Source: Clostridium sp. chh4-2
GTDB lineage: Bacteria; Bacillota; Clostridia; Lachnospirales; Lachnospiraceae
Assembly: GCF_002899675.1 (NCBI RefSeq)
Contig: NZ_PKUU01000032.1
Location: 1-53,373, forward strand
DNA: 53,373 nucleotides
Direction: 5' to 3'
The notes beneath the pieces are model-generated. The model was not told the origin of the DNA, searched no databases, and saw only the letters and a program-made list of their open reading frames with translations. Each line of letters starts with the position of its first letter. Within the stretch, counting starts at the first letter, position 1. Shown piece after piece: positions 1 to 7,442 of the stretch. The translations under genes and the position numbers were made by a program.

Positions 1-170
1 CAGTTTCTACCTGCCTCGTTCTGCCCTTACGGGCCTAAGATGTTCTAAAGGGGTTCCATACGATCCGATCTGTCTGCATCTTCCTTCCCCGGCCCGGACG
101 GCCCCTCCGACCTTCGTCTTCCGGCTCCGCCTCCCGATTCCGGGCTGGTTTTCGCTGGCTTGGTTAAAAA
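1..170 (-). repeat. Palindromic element family B, truncated by the window start
   Basis: GC-rich non-coding sequence. Read on the minus strand it runs from about 145 toward base 1 and is nearly identical to the plus-strand sequence starting at 53232. The shared part is about 140 bp, with the core (69-145) differing at only a few positions. It also shares block order with element A: a GCCxGGAA start, a CCCTAAG-like block, a CTAAGGCC block and a GGCAG block. The window begins where the inner part of the element should continue. No protein-coding potential is credible here. Confidence 0.8.
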
Positions 171-199
171 CAATATTGGTGAGTAGGTATTTATGTAGA

Positions 200-355
200 A
201 TCACATTTACATAGATCGTTGAGGGATTTTCGGAAATGCCTTCAGGTTTTACTTTAAACGTCAAGGCATTTCACGAAAAGACTTCACCCTTTACATTAAA
301 TCGTGAAGGTATTTCTGAAAAAGACCTCACGGTTGATGTAAAAATCTACTTTCCC
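200..355. repeat. Array of degenerate 42-bp palindromic repeats (family C)
   Basis: Three to four degenerate units of about 42 bp, each carrying a (G)TGAAGGC...GCCTTCAC-type inverted repeat separated by AT-rich spacer. Related units occur at 3312-3392, 5196-5271 and 41247-41292. Because the period is 14 codons and the unit is a palindrome, both strands read as stop-free peptides of the pattern EGIS-E-x-x-x-T-x-x-V. No ribosome binding site precedes them, so I treat them as non-coding. They lie in the 720-bp gene-free stretch downstream of argG. Confidence 0.75.
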
Positions 356-362
356 ATCCACC

Positions 363-717
363 AAATCTTTTTTTCTCTTAGCTAGCCAAGCAACAGCCGG
401 AAAGAAGGGGACACCTGGGCGGGCGGCGGAACTAATAAGGAATAGGGGATCGTTTGCAGACCCTTAGAGGTACTTGGCTGGCAGAAACGGAAAAAGGCAG
501 ACAAATACTGAATACCGAATCAGTATTTGAGGCGCCCCTTGAGCAGTGAAGTCATCAGGAGTTCACTGCGAATGGGCGCCGCTCTGCCTTTTTCCGTTTC
601 TGGCGGCCTTAGTACCTCTTAGGGTCGAAACTCGAATCCCCTATTCCTTATTAGTTCCGCCGCCCGCCCAGGTGTCCCCTTCTTTCCGGCGTACCTTTCT
701 AAACTAAATAAAGATTT
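363..717. repeat. Branched ~355-bp palindromic element A, copy 1
   Basis: The outer ends are AAATCTTT (363-370) and its complement AAAGATTT (710-717). Inside are long arms: 396 onward and the stretch ending at 690 are perfect complements for about 54 bp, then imperfect for another ~50 bp up to an AAACGGAAAAAGGCAG block. The centre holds two further hairpins: CAAATACTGA with its complement, and a GGCGCC-bounded stem with an inner GCAGTGAA/TTCACTGC pair. Single strands could therefore fold into a three-way branched structure. Copy 2 is at 40706-41223. It ends three bases beyond the argG stop codon and could act as its terminator. No ORF of note. Confidence 0.85.
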
Positions 718-720
718 ACT

Positions 721-1947
721 CTATTTTTTGTTTTTCTCAACTTCCTGCATCTTCATAGCGCGTACCTTCAGCGGAAGACCGAACAATGTGATGAATCCAT
801 CGGCGTCGTGATGGTCATACAGATCGCCGGTTGTAAAGGATGCCAATGACTCGCTGTACAGGGAATACGGAGATGTGGTTCCGGCTTTGATGATATTGCC
901 TTTGTAAAGTTTGAATTTTACTTCTCCGGTCACATATTCCTGAGTGGATTCCACAAATGCCTGAACTGCCTCGCGAAGAGGAGTGAACCATTTTCCTTCG
1001 TAAACGATCTGAGCGAATTTATTGCCCATTTCTTTCTTGGTTTCCATGGTAGCGCGGTCTAATACCAGTTCTTCCAGCTGCTGATGAGCTTCCATCAGGA
1101 TGGTTCCTCCCGGAGTCTCATAAACGCCGCGGGATTTCATGCCTACAACGCGGTTTTCAACGATATCCACGATGCCGATGCCGTGTTTTCCGCCTAATTC
1201 ATTTAATTTCTTGATGATGTCGGAAACCTTCATCTTTTCTCCGTTTACGCTTACCGGAATCCCTTTTTCAAATGTCATGGTAACGTATTCGCCTTCATTA
1301 GGAGCTTTCTCAGGAGATACGCCAAGAACTAATAAATGATCGTAATTCGGTTCATTTGCCGGATCTTCCAGTTCCAGGCCCTCATGGCTGATGTGCCATA
1401 AGTTGCGGTCGCGGCTGTAGCTGGAGTCAGCGGAGAACGGAAGGTTGATTCCGTGCTGCTTGCAGTATTCGATTTCGTCATCACGGGACTGCATGGTCCA
1501 TACATCCGTCATCCGCCATGGAGCGATGATCTTTAAATCAGGAGCCAGGGCTTTGATGCCAAGCTCAAAACGGATCTGGTCATTTCCCTTTCCAGTAGCT
1601 CCGTGGCAGATTGCGGAAGCGCCTTCTTTACGTGCAATTTCAACCAGCCTTTTAGCGATTGCAGGGCGGGCCATGGAAGTTCCCAGTAAATATTTGTTTT
1701 CATAAACAGCGTTGGCCTGAACGCAAGGCACGATGTAGTTATCGCAGAAATCATCAACCAGATCTTCGATATATAATTTGGAAGCGCCTGATAATTTAGC
1801 TCTTTCGTCTAAACCGTCCAATTCATTTCCCTGTCCGCAGTCGATGCAGCAGCAAATAACCTCATAATCAAAATGTTCCTTTAACCAAGGGATAATAGCA
1901 GTGGTATCAAGACCGCCGGAATAAGCTAATACAACTTTCTCTTTCAT
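721..1947 (-). CDS. argG: Argininosuccinate synthase
   Basis: Cytoplasmic enzyme joining citrulline and aspartate with ATP to give argininosuccinate, the penultimate step of arginine synthesis. The 408-residue protein has the normal family length. The N-terminal PP-loop AYSGGLDT lies at residues 8-15, and family blocks such as GATGKGNDQIRFE and SADSSYSRDRNLWHIS are present. I start at 1947 rather than an in-frame ATG 18 bases upstream because a GGAGGAA ribosome site lies about six bases before it. The gene diverges from argC. A promoter and ARG-box-like palindromes lie just upstream, which suggests ArgR repression. It ends against palindromic element A. argH is not in the window. Confidence 0.97.
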   Translation of the reverse strand: MKEKVVLAYSGGLDTTAIIPWLKEHFDYEVICCCIDCGQGNELDGLDERAKLSGASKLYIEDLVDDFCDNYIVPCVQANAVYENKYLLGTSMARPAIAKRLVEIARKEGASAICHGATGKGNDQIRFELGIKALAPDLKIIAPWRMTDVWTMQSRDDEIEYCKQHGINLPFSADSSYSRDRNLWHISHEGLELEDPANEPNYDHLLVLGVSPEKAPNEGEYVTMTFEKGIPVSVNGEKMKVSDIIKKLNELGGKHGIGIVDIVENRVVGMKSRGVYETPGGTILMEAHQQLEELVLDRATMETKKEMGNKFAQIVYEGKWFTPLREAVQAFVESTQEYVTGEVKFKLYKGNIIKAGTTSPYSLYSESLASFTTGDLYDHHDADGFITLFGLPLKVRAMKMQEVEKNKK

Positions 1948-2017
1948 AATCATTTCCTCCTTCAATGTTTATATGTAGTAAACCATGTTTGTTTATTTTC
2001 GAATTGCTTTTTCGAAC

Positions 2018-2053
2018 TTTCATAAATATACAACATATTTTATGAAAATGCAA
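2018..2053 (-). promoter_or_regulatory. argG promoter with overlapping ARG-box-like sites
   Basis: On the minus strand a -35 TTGCAT (2048-2053) and a -10 TATATT (2025-2030) are 17 bp apart. AT-rich imperfect dyads of ARG-box character overlap it: CATATTTTATG at 2034-2044 and TTCATAAATATAC at 2019-2031. ArgR boxes of Firmicutes have this form (18-bp AT-rich dyads). The match is by eye; no argR gene is present in the window. Confidence 0.6.
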
Positions 2054-2081
2054 TAGCAAAATCATTTTTTTAAAAAGAACT

Positions 2082-2116
2082 TGCATATTATGCATTGATA
2101 ATGTATAATTATGAAT
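2082..2116. promoter_or_regulatory. Tandem ARG-box-like palindromes between argG and argC
   Basis: TGCATATTATGCA (2082-2094) is a perfect dyad, followed after a short gap by ATGTATAATTATGAAT (2101-2116). Their spacing and AT-rich dyad form resemble the paired operator boxes bound by ArgR hexamers. They sit between the two divergent arginine promoters and could serve both. Confidence 0.5.
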
Positions 2117-2169
2117 CATCAAAGCGGTGCAGCATTTTGACGCCTCTTGGAAAGAATTGTCAATGGTAC

Positions 2170-2198
2170 TTTCTTTATAGGAAAAAAGTCATTATAAT
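2170..2198 (+). promoter_or_regulatory. Probable argC promoter
   Basis: A consensus TATAAT (2193-2198) sits about 58 bases ahead of the argC start, with a weak TTTCTT 17 bp upstream as -35. The ARG-box-like dyads lie a further 55-90 bp upstream. Confidence 0.5.
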
Positions 2199-2256
2199 AG
2201 GAGAATAAAGATAATGGCTGTAAAATAATATGTATGTTTATGAGAGGAAAATGAAT

Positions 2257-3297
2257 ATGATTAAAGCTGGAATTATAGGATCAACCGGATATGCAGGGGG
2301 AGAACTGGTTCGCCTTCTGATGCAGAGAGACGACGTGGAGATCGTCTGGTACGGCTCTAAAAGCTATGTAGGACAGGAATACGCATCCATATACCAGAAC
2401 ATGTTCGAGATCGTGGATGCGAAATGTATGGACGATAATATGGAAGAACTGGCGGACAAAGTGGACGTAATATTTACCGCAACTCCACAGGGCCTGTGCG
2501 CATCCCTTGTTAATGAAGAGATTCTTTCGAAAGTAAAAATTATTGATTTGAGCGCGGATTTCAGAATCAAAGATGTGGATACATATGAAGCATGGTACAA
2601 AATCAAACATCCGACGCCGGAATACATAAAAGAAGCCGTATACGGCCTTCCCGAGATCAACCGGGAAGATATTAAAAAAGCCAGATTGATTGCAAATCCG
2701 GGCTGCTATCCAACCTGTTCCTTCTTATCCATTTACCCATTGGTAAAGGAAGGGTTGATCGATCCCAATTCCATCATCATCGACGCCAAGTCAGGCACCT
2801 CCGGCGCAGGCCGTGGAGCCAAGGTGGATAACCTTTACTGTGAGGTGAATGAGAGCATAAAGGCATATGGAGTGGCATCTCACAGACATACGCCGGAAAT
2901 CGAAGAGCAGCTTTCCTATGCGGCGGGCGAACCGGTGGTGATTAATTTCACACCTCATTTGGTGCCTATGGACAGAGGCATTTTGATTACCGCTTATGCG
3001 AATCTGGTGAAAGACGTTTCTTATGAGGAAGTTAAGGCGGTTTATGATAAATATTATGCGGATGAGTATTTTGTACGGGTTTTGAATAAAGATGTGACGC
3101 CGCAGACCAGATGGGTGAAGGGCAGCAACTTTGTGGATGTGAATTTTAAGATTGACCCCAGAACGAAAAGGATTATTATGATGGGCGCTATGGATAATCT
3201 GGTGAAGGGAGCTGCGGGGCAGGCAGTTCAGAATATGAATTTGATGTTTGGATTGGAAGAGAATAAGGGATTGAAGCTGGTTCCTATGTTTCCGTAA
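2257..3297 (+). CDS. argC: N-acetyl-gamma-glutamyl-phosphate reductase
   Basis: NADPH-dependent reduction of N-acetylglutamyl phosphate to the semialdehyde, third step of ornithine synthesis. The protein is 346 residues, the usual size. It has the dinucleotide-binding motif GSTGYAGGEL near the N-terminus and the catalytic cysteine in NPGCYPT (Cys150). SGAGRGA, ASHRHTPEIEEQ and HLVPMDRGI are family blocks. The start at 2257 has GAGAGGA a few bases upstream; an earlier in-frame ATG at 2230 lacks a ribosome site. First gene of the arg run. A 42-bp-type palindromic repeat pair follows before the GNAT gene. Confidence 0.97.
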   Translation: MIKAGIIGSTGYAGGELVRLLMQRDDVEIVWYGSKSYVGQEYASIYQNMFEIVDAKCMDDNMEELADKVDVIFTATPQGLCASLVNEEILSKVKIIDLSADFRIKDVDTYEAWYKIKHPTPEYIKEAVYGLPEINREDIKKARLIANPGCYPTCSFLSIYPLVKEGLIDPNSIIIDAKSGTSGAGRGAKVDNLYCEVNESIKAYGVASHRHTPEIEEQLSYAAGEPVVINFTPHLVPMDRGILITAYANLVKDVSYEEVKAVYDKYYADEYFVRVLNKDVTPQTRWVKGSNFVDVNFKIDPRTKRIIMMGAMDNLVKGAAGQAVQNMNLMFGLEENKGLKLVPMFP

Positions 3298-3311
3298 AGG
3301 GAATTTTAAAC

Positions 3312-3392
3312 GAAAGGGTGAAGGCATTTTCAGAAATGCCTTGAGGTTTTAAGTTAAAGGGTGAAGGCATTTTCGAAAATGCCTTCACCCTT
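3312..3392. repeat. Two family C palindromic repeats between argC and the GNAT gene
   Basis: The second unit (3357-3392) is a perfect 36-base palindrome centred on TTTCGAAA, with arms AAGGGTGAAGGCATTTTC. The first unit (3312-3348) is an imperfect copy. It could fold in the mRNA and affect processing or readthrough between argC and the next gene. There is no T-tract directly after it, so it is not a classic terminator. Confidence 0.8.
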
Positions 3393-3419
3393 CAGGTAAA
3401 AAAAGAGGGTGAGGAGATT

Positions 3420-3896
3420 ATGAATATTCGTGTGATGACAACAGAGGATTACGATCAGGTTTATGAATTATGGTCGGGTATAGCCGGTTTTGGGATCAGA
3501 AGTATGGATGACTCAAGGGAAGGCGTAGAGCGTTTTATAAGAAGAAACCCCACCACCAGCGTTGTGGCCGAGGATGAGGGAAAGATTATTGGTGCGATCC
3601 TTTGCGGACATGACGGGCGCCGCGGATGTTTCTATCACGTATGCGTGGCGGAGGATTACCGGAAGATGGGAATCGGACAGCAGATGGCGTCAATTGCGGC
3701 GAAAGCGCTGAAAGAAGAAGGCATTAATAAAGTCAGCCTGGTTGCATTTAAGGATAATGAATTGGGAAATAAGTTCTGGCAGGAACTTGGATGGACCTTC
3801 CGGAATGATATAAATTATTACGATTATACGTTAAATGAAATGAATATCACGGAATTTGTAGGAAACAGCACGGCGGTTAAGATTCACAGACCGTAA
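3420..3896 (+). CDS. GNAT-family N-acetyltransferase in the arg cluster
   Basis: A 158-residue acetyl-CoA-dependent acyltransferase of the GNAT fold. The acetyl-CoA loop appears as DYRKMGIGQQM (about residues 80-90), after the strand CFYHVCVAE, with a C-terminal ELGNKFWQELGW segment typical of small YpeA-like GNATs. Ribosome site GAGGAG precedes ATG 3420. It lies between argC and argJ in the same direction, so co-expression with arginine synthesis is likely. An N-acetylglutamate synthase role is imaginable, since short GNAT-type synthases exist. However, the sequence does not show it, and ArgJ here can normally make acetylglutamate itself. Substrate unknown. Confidence 0.85.
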   Translation: MNIRVMTTEDYDQVYELWSGIAGFGIRSMDDSREGVERFIRRNPTTSVVAEDEGKIIGAILCGHDGRRGCFYHVCVAEDYRKMGIGQQMASIAAKALKEEGINKVSLVAFKDNELGNKFWQELGWTFRNDINYYDYTLNEMNITEFVGNSTAVKIHRP

Positions 3897-3960
3897 CACA
3901 GCAGATAAAATGTATTGCTCAAAACGAAATTGCCATTCATCTGGCAGGACGGAGGATAGA

Positions 3961-5184
3961 ATGAAAAAGATAGAAGGCGGTGTTACCGCAGCAAAAGGAT
4001 TTAAAGCAGCTTCAACAGCAGCAGGAATTAAATATAAGGACAGGACCGATATGGCTATGATCTACAGCGAAGCACCGTGTAAAGCGGCCGGAACATTTAC
4101 AACGAATGTGGTGAAGGCGGCCCCTGTGAAATGGGATCAGGACATAGTGAAAAACTCCTTATATGCCCAGGCAGTTGTGGTAAATGCGGGAATTGCCAAT
4201 GCATGTACGGGCGCAGAGGGATTTGGATACTGCAAAGATACGGCGGCAGCGGCAGCAGAAGCGCTGGGGGTTCCGGAAAATGCCGTATTAGTTGCGTCCA
4301 CGGGAGTGATTGGAAAACAGCTTCCCATGGATAAATTAGCGGCCGGAGTGAAAGCGATGGCGCCTCTTTTAGACAGCAGCCTGGAAAGCGGAACTTCGGC
4401 GGCTAAGGCGATAATGACTACGGATACCGTAAAAAAGGAAGTGGCGGTACAGGTTGAAATCGGCGGACAGACGGTTACTATCGGAGGAATGTGCAAAGGT
4501 TCCGGCATGATTCATCCGAATATGTGCACGATGCTGGCATTTGTTACAACGGACGCGGCCATTTCCAAAGAGATGCTTCAGCAGGCGCTGAGCGAGGATA
4601 TTAAAGATACATACAACATGATTTCCGTGGACGGCGATACCTCTACCAATGATACGGTTCTTTTGCTGGCAAACGGCATGGCCGGGAATCCGGAAATTAA
4701 GGAGGCGGGAGCTGACTATGATGCGTTTAAACAGGCCTTAAATTATATCAATGAAACTCTGGCTAAGAAGATGGCGGGAGACGGGGAAGGCTGTACGGCT
4801 CTTTTTGAAGTTAAGGTGATCGGCGCGGAGAGTAAGGAACAGGCGGTGATTCTGTCTAAGTCAATCATTACTTCCAGCCTGACTAAGGCGGCGATCTTCG
4901 GCCATGACGCCAACTGGGGACGTATTCTGTGTGCGATGGGCTACTCCGGTGCACAGTTTGATCCGGAAAAGGTGGATCTGTTTTTTGAAAGTGCGGCCGG
5001 AAAGATGCAGATTATTGAGAATGGAGTTGCGCTGGATTATAGTGAGGAAGAGGCGACTAAGATATTGTCTGAGCCTGAGGTGACAGCCATTGCGGACGTG
5101 AAGATGGGAGATGCCTGTGCGACGGCTTGGGGATGCGACCTTACATTTGATTATGTGAAGATTAATGCGGATTACCGCTCGTAA
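3961..5184 (+). CDS. argJ: Bifunctional glutamate N-acetyltransferase / ornithine acetyltransferase
   Basis: Transfers acetyl from N-acetylornithine to glutamate, recycling the acetyl group; many members also use acetyl-CoA. The 407-residue precursor self-cleaves before a threonine in the block GSGMIHPNMCTMLAF; here that is Thr190, with cysteine instead of the common alanine before it. TSSLTKAAIFGHDANWGRI is the conserved C-terminal-half block. Start 3961 follows a GGAGG five bases upstream; an ORF extending 17 codons further has no ribosome site. A pair of palindromic repeats separates it from argB. Confidence 0.97.
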   Translation: MKKIEGGVTAAKGFKAASTAAGIKYKDRTDMAMIYSEAPCKAAGTFTTNVVKAAPVKWDQDIVKNSLYAQAVVVNAGIANACTGAEGFGYCKDTAAAAAEALGVPENAVLVASTGVIGKQLPMDKLAAGVKAMAPLLDSSLESGTSAAKAIMTTDTVKKEVAVQVEIGGQTVTIGGMCKGSGMIHPNMCTMLAFVTTDAAISKEMLQQALSEDIKDTYNMISVDGDTSTNDTVLLLANGMAGNPEIKEAGADYDAFKQALNYINETLAKKMAGDGEGCTALFEVKVIGAESKEQAVILSKSIITSSLTKAAIFGHDANWGRILCAMGYSGAQFDPEKVDLFFESAAGKMQIIENGVALDYSEEEATKILSEPEVTAIADVKMGDACATAWGCDLTFDYVKINADYRS

Positions 5185-5195
5185 GATTTAACATG

Positions 5196-5271
5196 AAACG
5201 TGAAGGCATTTTGCGAAAAGCCTTCACGTTTAAAGTAAAAGGTGAAGGCTTTTCGCAAAATGCCTTCACGC
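5196..5271. repeat. Two family C palindromic repeats between argJ and argB
   Basis: Unit 1 (5196-5231) has arms AAACGTGAAGGC/GCCTTCACGTTT. Unit 2 (5242-5269) has arms GTGAAGGC/GCCTTCAC. Starts of the units are about 42-45 bases apart. The stretch is stop-free in the argB frame, giving an apparent 34-residue N-terminal extension on ArgB, but no ribosome site precedes it. The argB ribosome site lies just after the array. Confidence 0.8.
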
Positions 5272-5294
5272 TTAGTGTAAAAAAGGAGAGTATT

Positions 5295-6188
5295 ATGGAA
5301 TTAGATCAGAATATCATGCAGAAAGCAGAAGTCTTAATCGAAGCATTACCCTATATCCAGCGTTTCAACCGCAAAATCATCGTAGTCAAATACGGAGGCA
5401 GCGCCATGGTGGATGAAGAACTGAAAAAGCACGTCATCCAGGATGTCGTGCTGTTAAAACTGGTAGGATTCAAACCCATTATCGTCCATGGCGGCGGCAA
5501 AGAGATCAGCAAATGGGTAAATAAGATAGGCATGGAGCCCAAATTTGTCAACGGTCTGCGCGTAACCGACGAGCCCACCATGGAGATTGCGGAAATGGTT
5601 CTCAACAAGGTGAATAAGAGCCTGGTTCAGTTAGTCAACGAACTGGGGATTCAGGCGGTTGGAATCAGCGGAAAAGACGGCATGCTATTAAAATGCGATA
5701 AGAAATACTCCAAGGGAGAGGATATTGGCTATGTAGGCGAGATCAAAGAGGTGAACCCTAAGATCATCTACGATCTTTTAGAAAAAGATTTCCTTCCAAT
5801 TATCTGTCCCATCGGTTATGATGATAATTATCTGAGCTACAATGTGAACGCCGACGATGCCGCCTGTGCCATCGCCCGTGCCGTCAATGCTGAAAAATTG
5901 GCATTTCTGACGGATGTGGAAGGGGTATATAAGGATTTTGAAGATAAAGATTCCCTGATTTCAGAAATGACGGTGGATGAGGCGCAGGAATTTGTTTCCA
6001 GCGGCATGCTGGGAGGCGGTATGCTTCCGAAGCTTCAGAACTGTATTGACGCCATTCATGAGGGCGTTTCACGGGTACATATTCTGGACGGACGCATTCC
6101 TCACTGTCTGCTGCTGGAGATATTCACCAATAAAGGTATTGGAACCGCGATTTTAAATACCAAAGAGGAGCGGTTTTTCCACGATTAA
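5295..6188 (+). CDS. argB: Acetylglutamate kinase
   Basis: Phosphorylates N-acetylglutamate with ATP, the second and often feedback-regulated step. The 297-residue protein shows the amino-acid-kinase fold. IVVKYGGSAM (phosphate loop) and IIVHGGGKEIS lie near the N-terminus, NVNADDAACAIA and LAFLTDVEGV in the middle, and GGMLPKLQNCIDAI toward the C-terminus. ATG 5295 has an AGGAGAG ribosome site. The protein has the N-terminal helix (MQKAEVLIEALPYIQRFN) associated with arginine-sensitive hexameric forms, so arginine feedback is plausible. It lies between argJ and argD, 31 bp before argD. Confidence 0.97.
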   Translation: MELDQNIMQKAEVLIEALPYIQRFNRKIIVVKYGGSAMVDEELKKHVIQDVVLLKLVGFKPIIVHGGGKEISKWVNKIGMEPKFVNGLRVTDEPTMEIAEMVLNKVNKSLVQLVNELGIQAVGISGKDGMLLKCDKKYSKGEDIGYVGEIKEVNPKIIYDLLEKDFLPIICPIGYDDNYLSYNVNADDAACAIARAVNAEKLAFLTDVEGVYKDFEDKDSLISEMTVDEAQEFVSSGMLGGGMLPKLQNCIDAIHEGVSRVHILDGRIPHCLLLEIFTNKGIGTAILNTKEERFFHD

Positions 6189-6219
6189 ATGCGGCGCAGA
6201 CGGAAAATAAGAGGTGAAA

Positions 6220-7425
6220 ATGATGATAAATAAAGAAGAATATATAAATAAGGCAGAACAGTCATTTTATAAGACATATAACCGTTTTCCGGTGATATTT
6301 GACCACGGTCAGGGCGTAAATCTCTACGATTCCGAAGGGCAGGAATATCTGGATTTCGGGGCGGGAATCGCTGTTATGGCGTTGGGATACAATGATCCCG
6401 ATTTCAGCAAGGCGGTAAAGGATCAGGTGGATAAGCTGCTTCATACATCCAACCTGTTTTATAACCAGCCGTCCATCGAGGCAGGAGAAAAGCTGCTTAA
6501 AGTCTCTCAGATGGACCGGGTGTTTTTCACCAACAGCGGTACGGAAGCAGTCGAGGGCGCGTTAAAGATCGCGAAACGGTATGCGTATAATAAAGGAATG
6601 GCGCCTGATTATGAAATCATCGCCATGAAGCATTCATTCCATGGAAGAAGCCTTGGGGCTTTGTCCGTTACCGGAAATGACCATTACCAGGAGCCGTTTT
6701 ACCCTTTGATTCCCAATATTAAGTTTGCTGAGTTCAACAATCTGGACAGTGTGAAAGAACTCGTTAATGAAAAAACATGTGCCGTCCTGATGGAAACCAT
6801 TCAGGGAGAAGGCGGGATCTATCCGGCTGATGATGAATTTATAAAAGGCGTCCGCAAGCTCTGCGATGACCATGATATGCTTCTCATGCTGGATGAAATC
6901 CAATGCGGCATGGGCCGGAGCGGGGATATGTTTGCATGGCAGGGATACGGCGTGAAGCCGGATGTGATGACGGTGGCAAAAGCTCTTGGAAACGGCGTGC
7001 CGGTTGGAGCATTTCTGGCGTGCGGAAAGGCGGCGACAGCCATGGTTCCGGGAGACCATGGAACTACTTATGGCGGAAATCCATTGGTATGTGCGGCGGC
7101 CAGCAAGGTGTTAGACCTGTTTGAAGAGAAAAAACTGGTGGATCATGTGAAGGAAATCGGTGCATATCTGGCAGAAAAAACGGCCGGTTTGGTGGATAAG
7201 TACGATGCTGTGGTGGAAAGCCGCGGAAAAGGGCTGATTCAGGGCCTGGAACTTTCCATTCCGGTGGCCCCAATTGTGAAAAATGCTCTGATAGAGCAAA
7301 AACTTGTTTTAATCAGCGCCGGCAGCAACATTATCCGGTTCGTGCCGCCGCTTGTGATTGAAAAATCAGACGTTGATGAGATGATAATCAGGCTTGAAAA
7401 AGCGATTGAATCGTCTTTACAGTAA
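6220..7425 (+). CDS. argD: Acetylornithine aminotransferase
   Basis: Class III PLP aminotransferase converting N-acetylglutamate semialdehyde to N-acetylornithine with glutamate as donor. About 402 residues. NSGTEAVEGALKIAKRYA is the PLP-phosphate region, HSFHGRSLGALSVTG follows, LLMLDEIQCGMGRSG holds the PLP-pyridine aspartate, and the Schiff-base lysine is Lys254 in VAKALGNGVP. The start is one of two adjacent ATGs (6220/6223) after AAGAGG; a GTG six bases earlier is inside the ribosome site. Last arg gene. A regulator gene follows after 17 bases and may be partly cotranscribed. Confidence 0.96.
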   Translation: MMINKEEYINKAEQSFYKTYNRFPVIFDHGQGVNLYDSEGQEYLDFGAGIAVMALGYNDPDFSKAVKDQVDKLLHTSNLFYNQPSIEAGEKLLKVSQMDRVFFTNSGTEAVEGALKIAKRYAYNKGMAPDYEIIAMKHSFHGRSLGALSVTGNDHYQEPFYPLIPNIKFAEFNNLDSVKELVNEKTCAVLMETIQGEGGIYPADDEFIKGVRKLCDDHDMLLMLDEIQCGMGRSGDMFAWQGYGVKPDVMTVAKALGNGVPVGAFLACGKAATAMVPGDHGTTYGGNPLVCAAASKVLDLFEEKKLVDHVKEIGAYLAEKTAGLVDKYDAVVESRGKGLIQGLELSIPVAPIVKNALIEQKLVLISAGSNIIRFVPPLVIEKSDVDEMIIRLEKAIESSLQ

Positions 7426-7442
7426 AAGTTGAGGATTGATAC

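Noticed and set aside
7..264. Apparent 85-residue minus-strand ORF
   Set aside because: It runs through family C and B repeats, has no ribosome site and its peptide is the repeat translated; treated as non-coding.
200..355. CRISPR array
   Set aside because: Repeats are palindromic and degenerate with no unique spacers of constant length, and no cas genes are present; the same units occur singly elsewhere.
5193..5294. Possible 34-residue N-terminal extension of ArgB
   Set aside because: It is the translated palindromic repeat array; no ribosome site before 5193, whereas AGGAGAG precedes ATG 5295 and the protein is full length from there.
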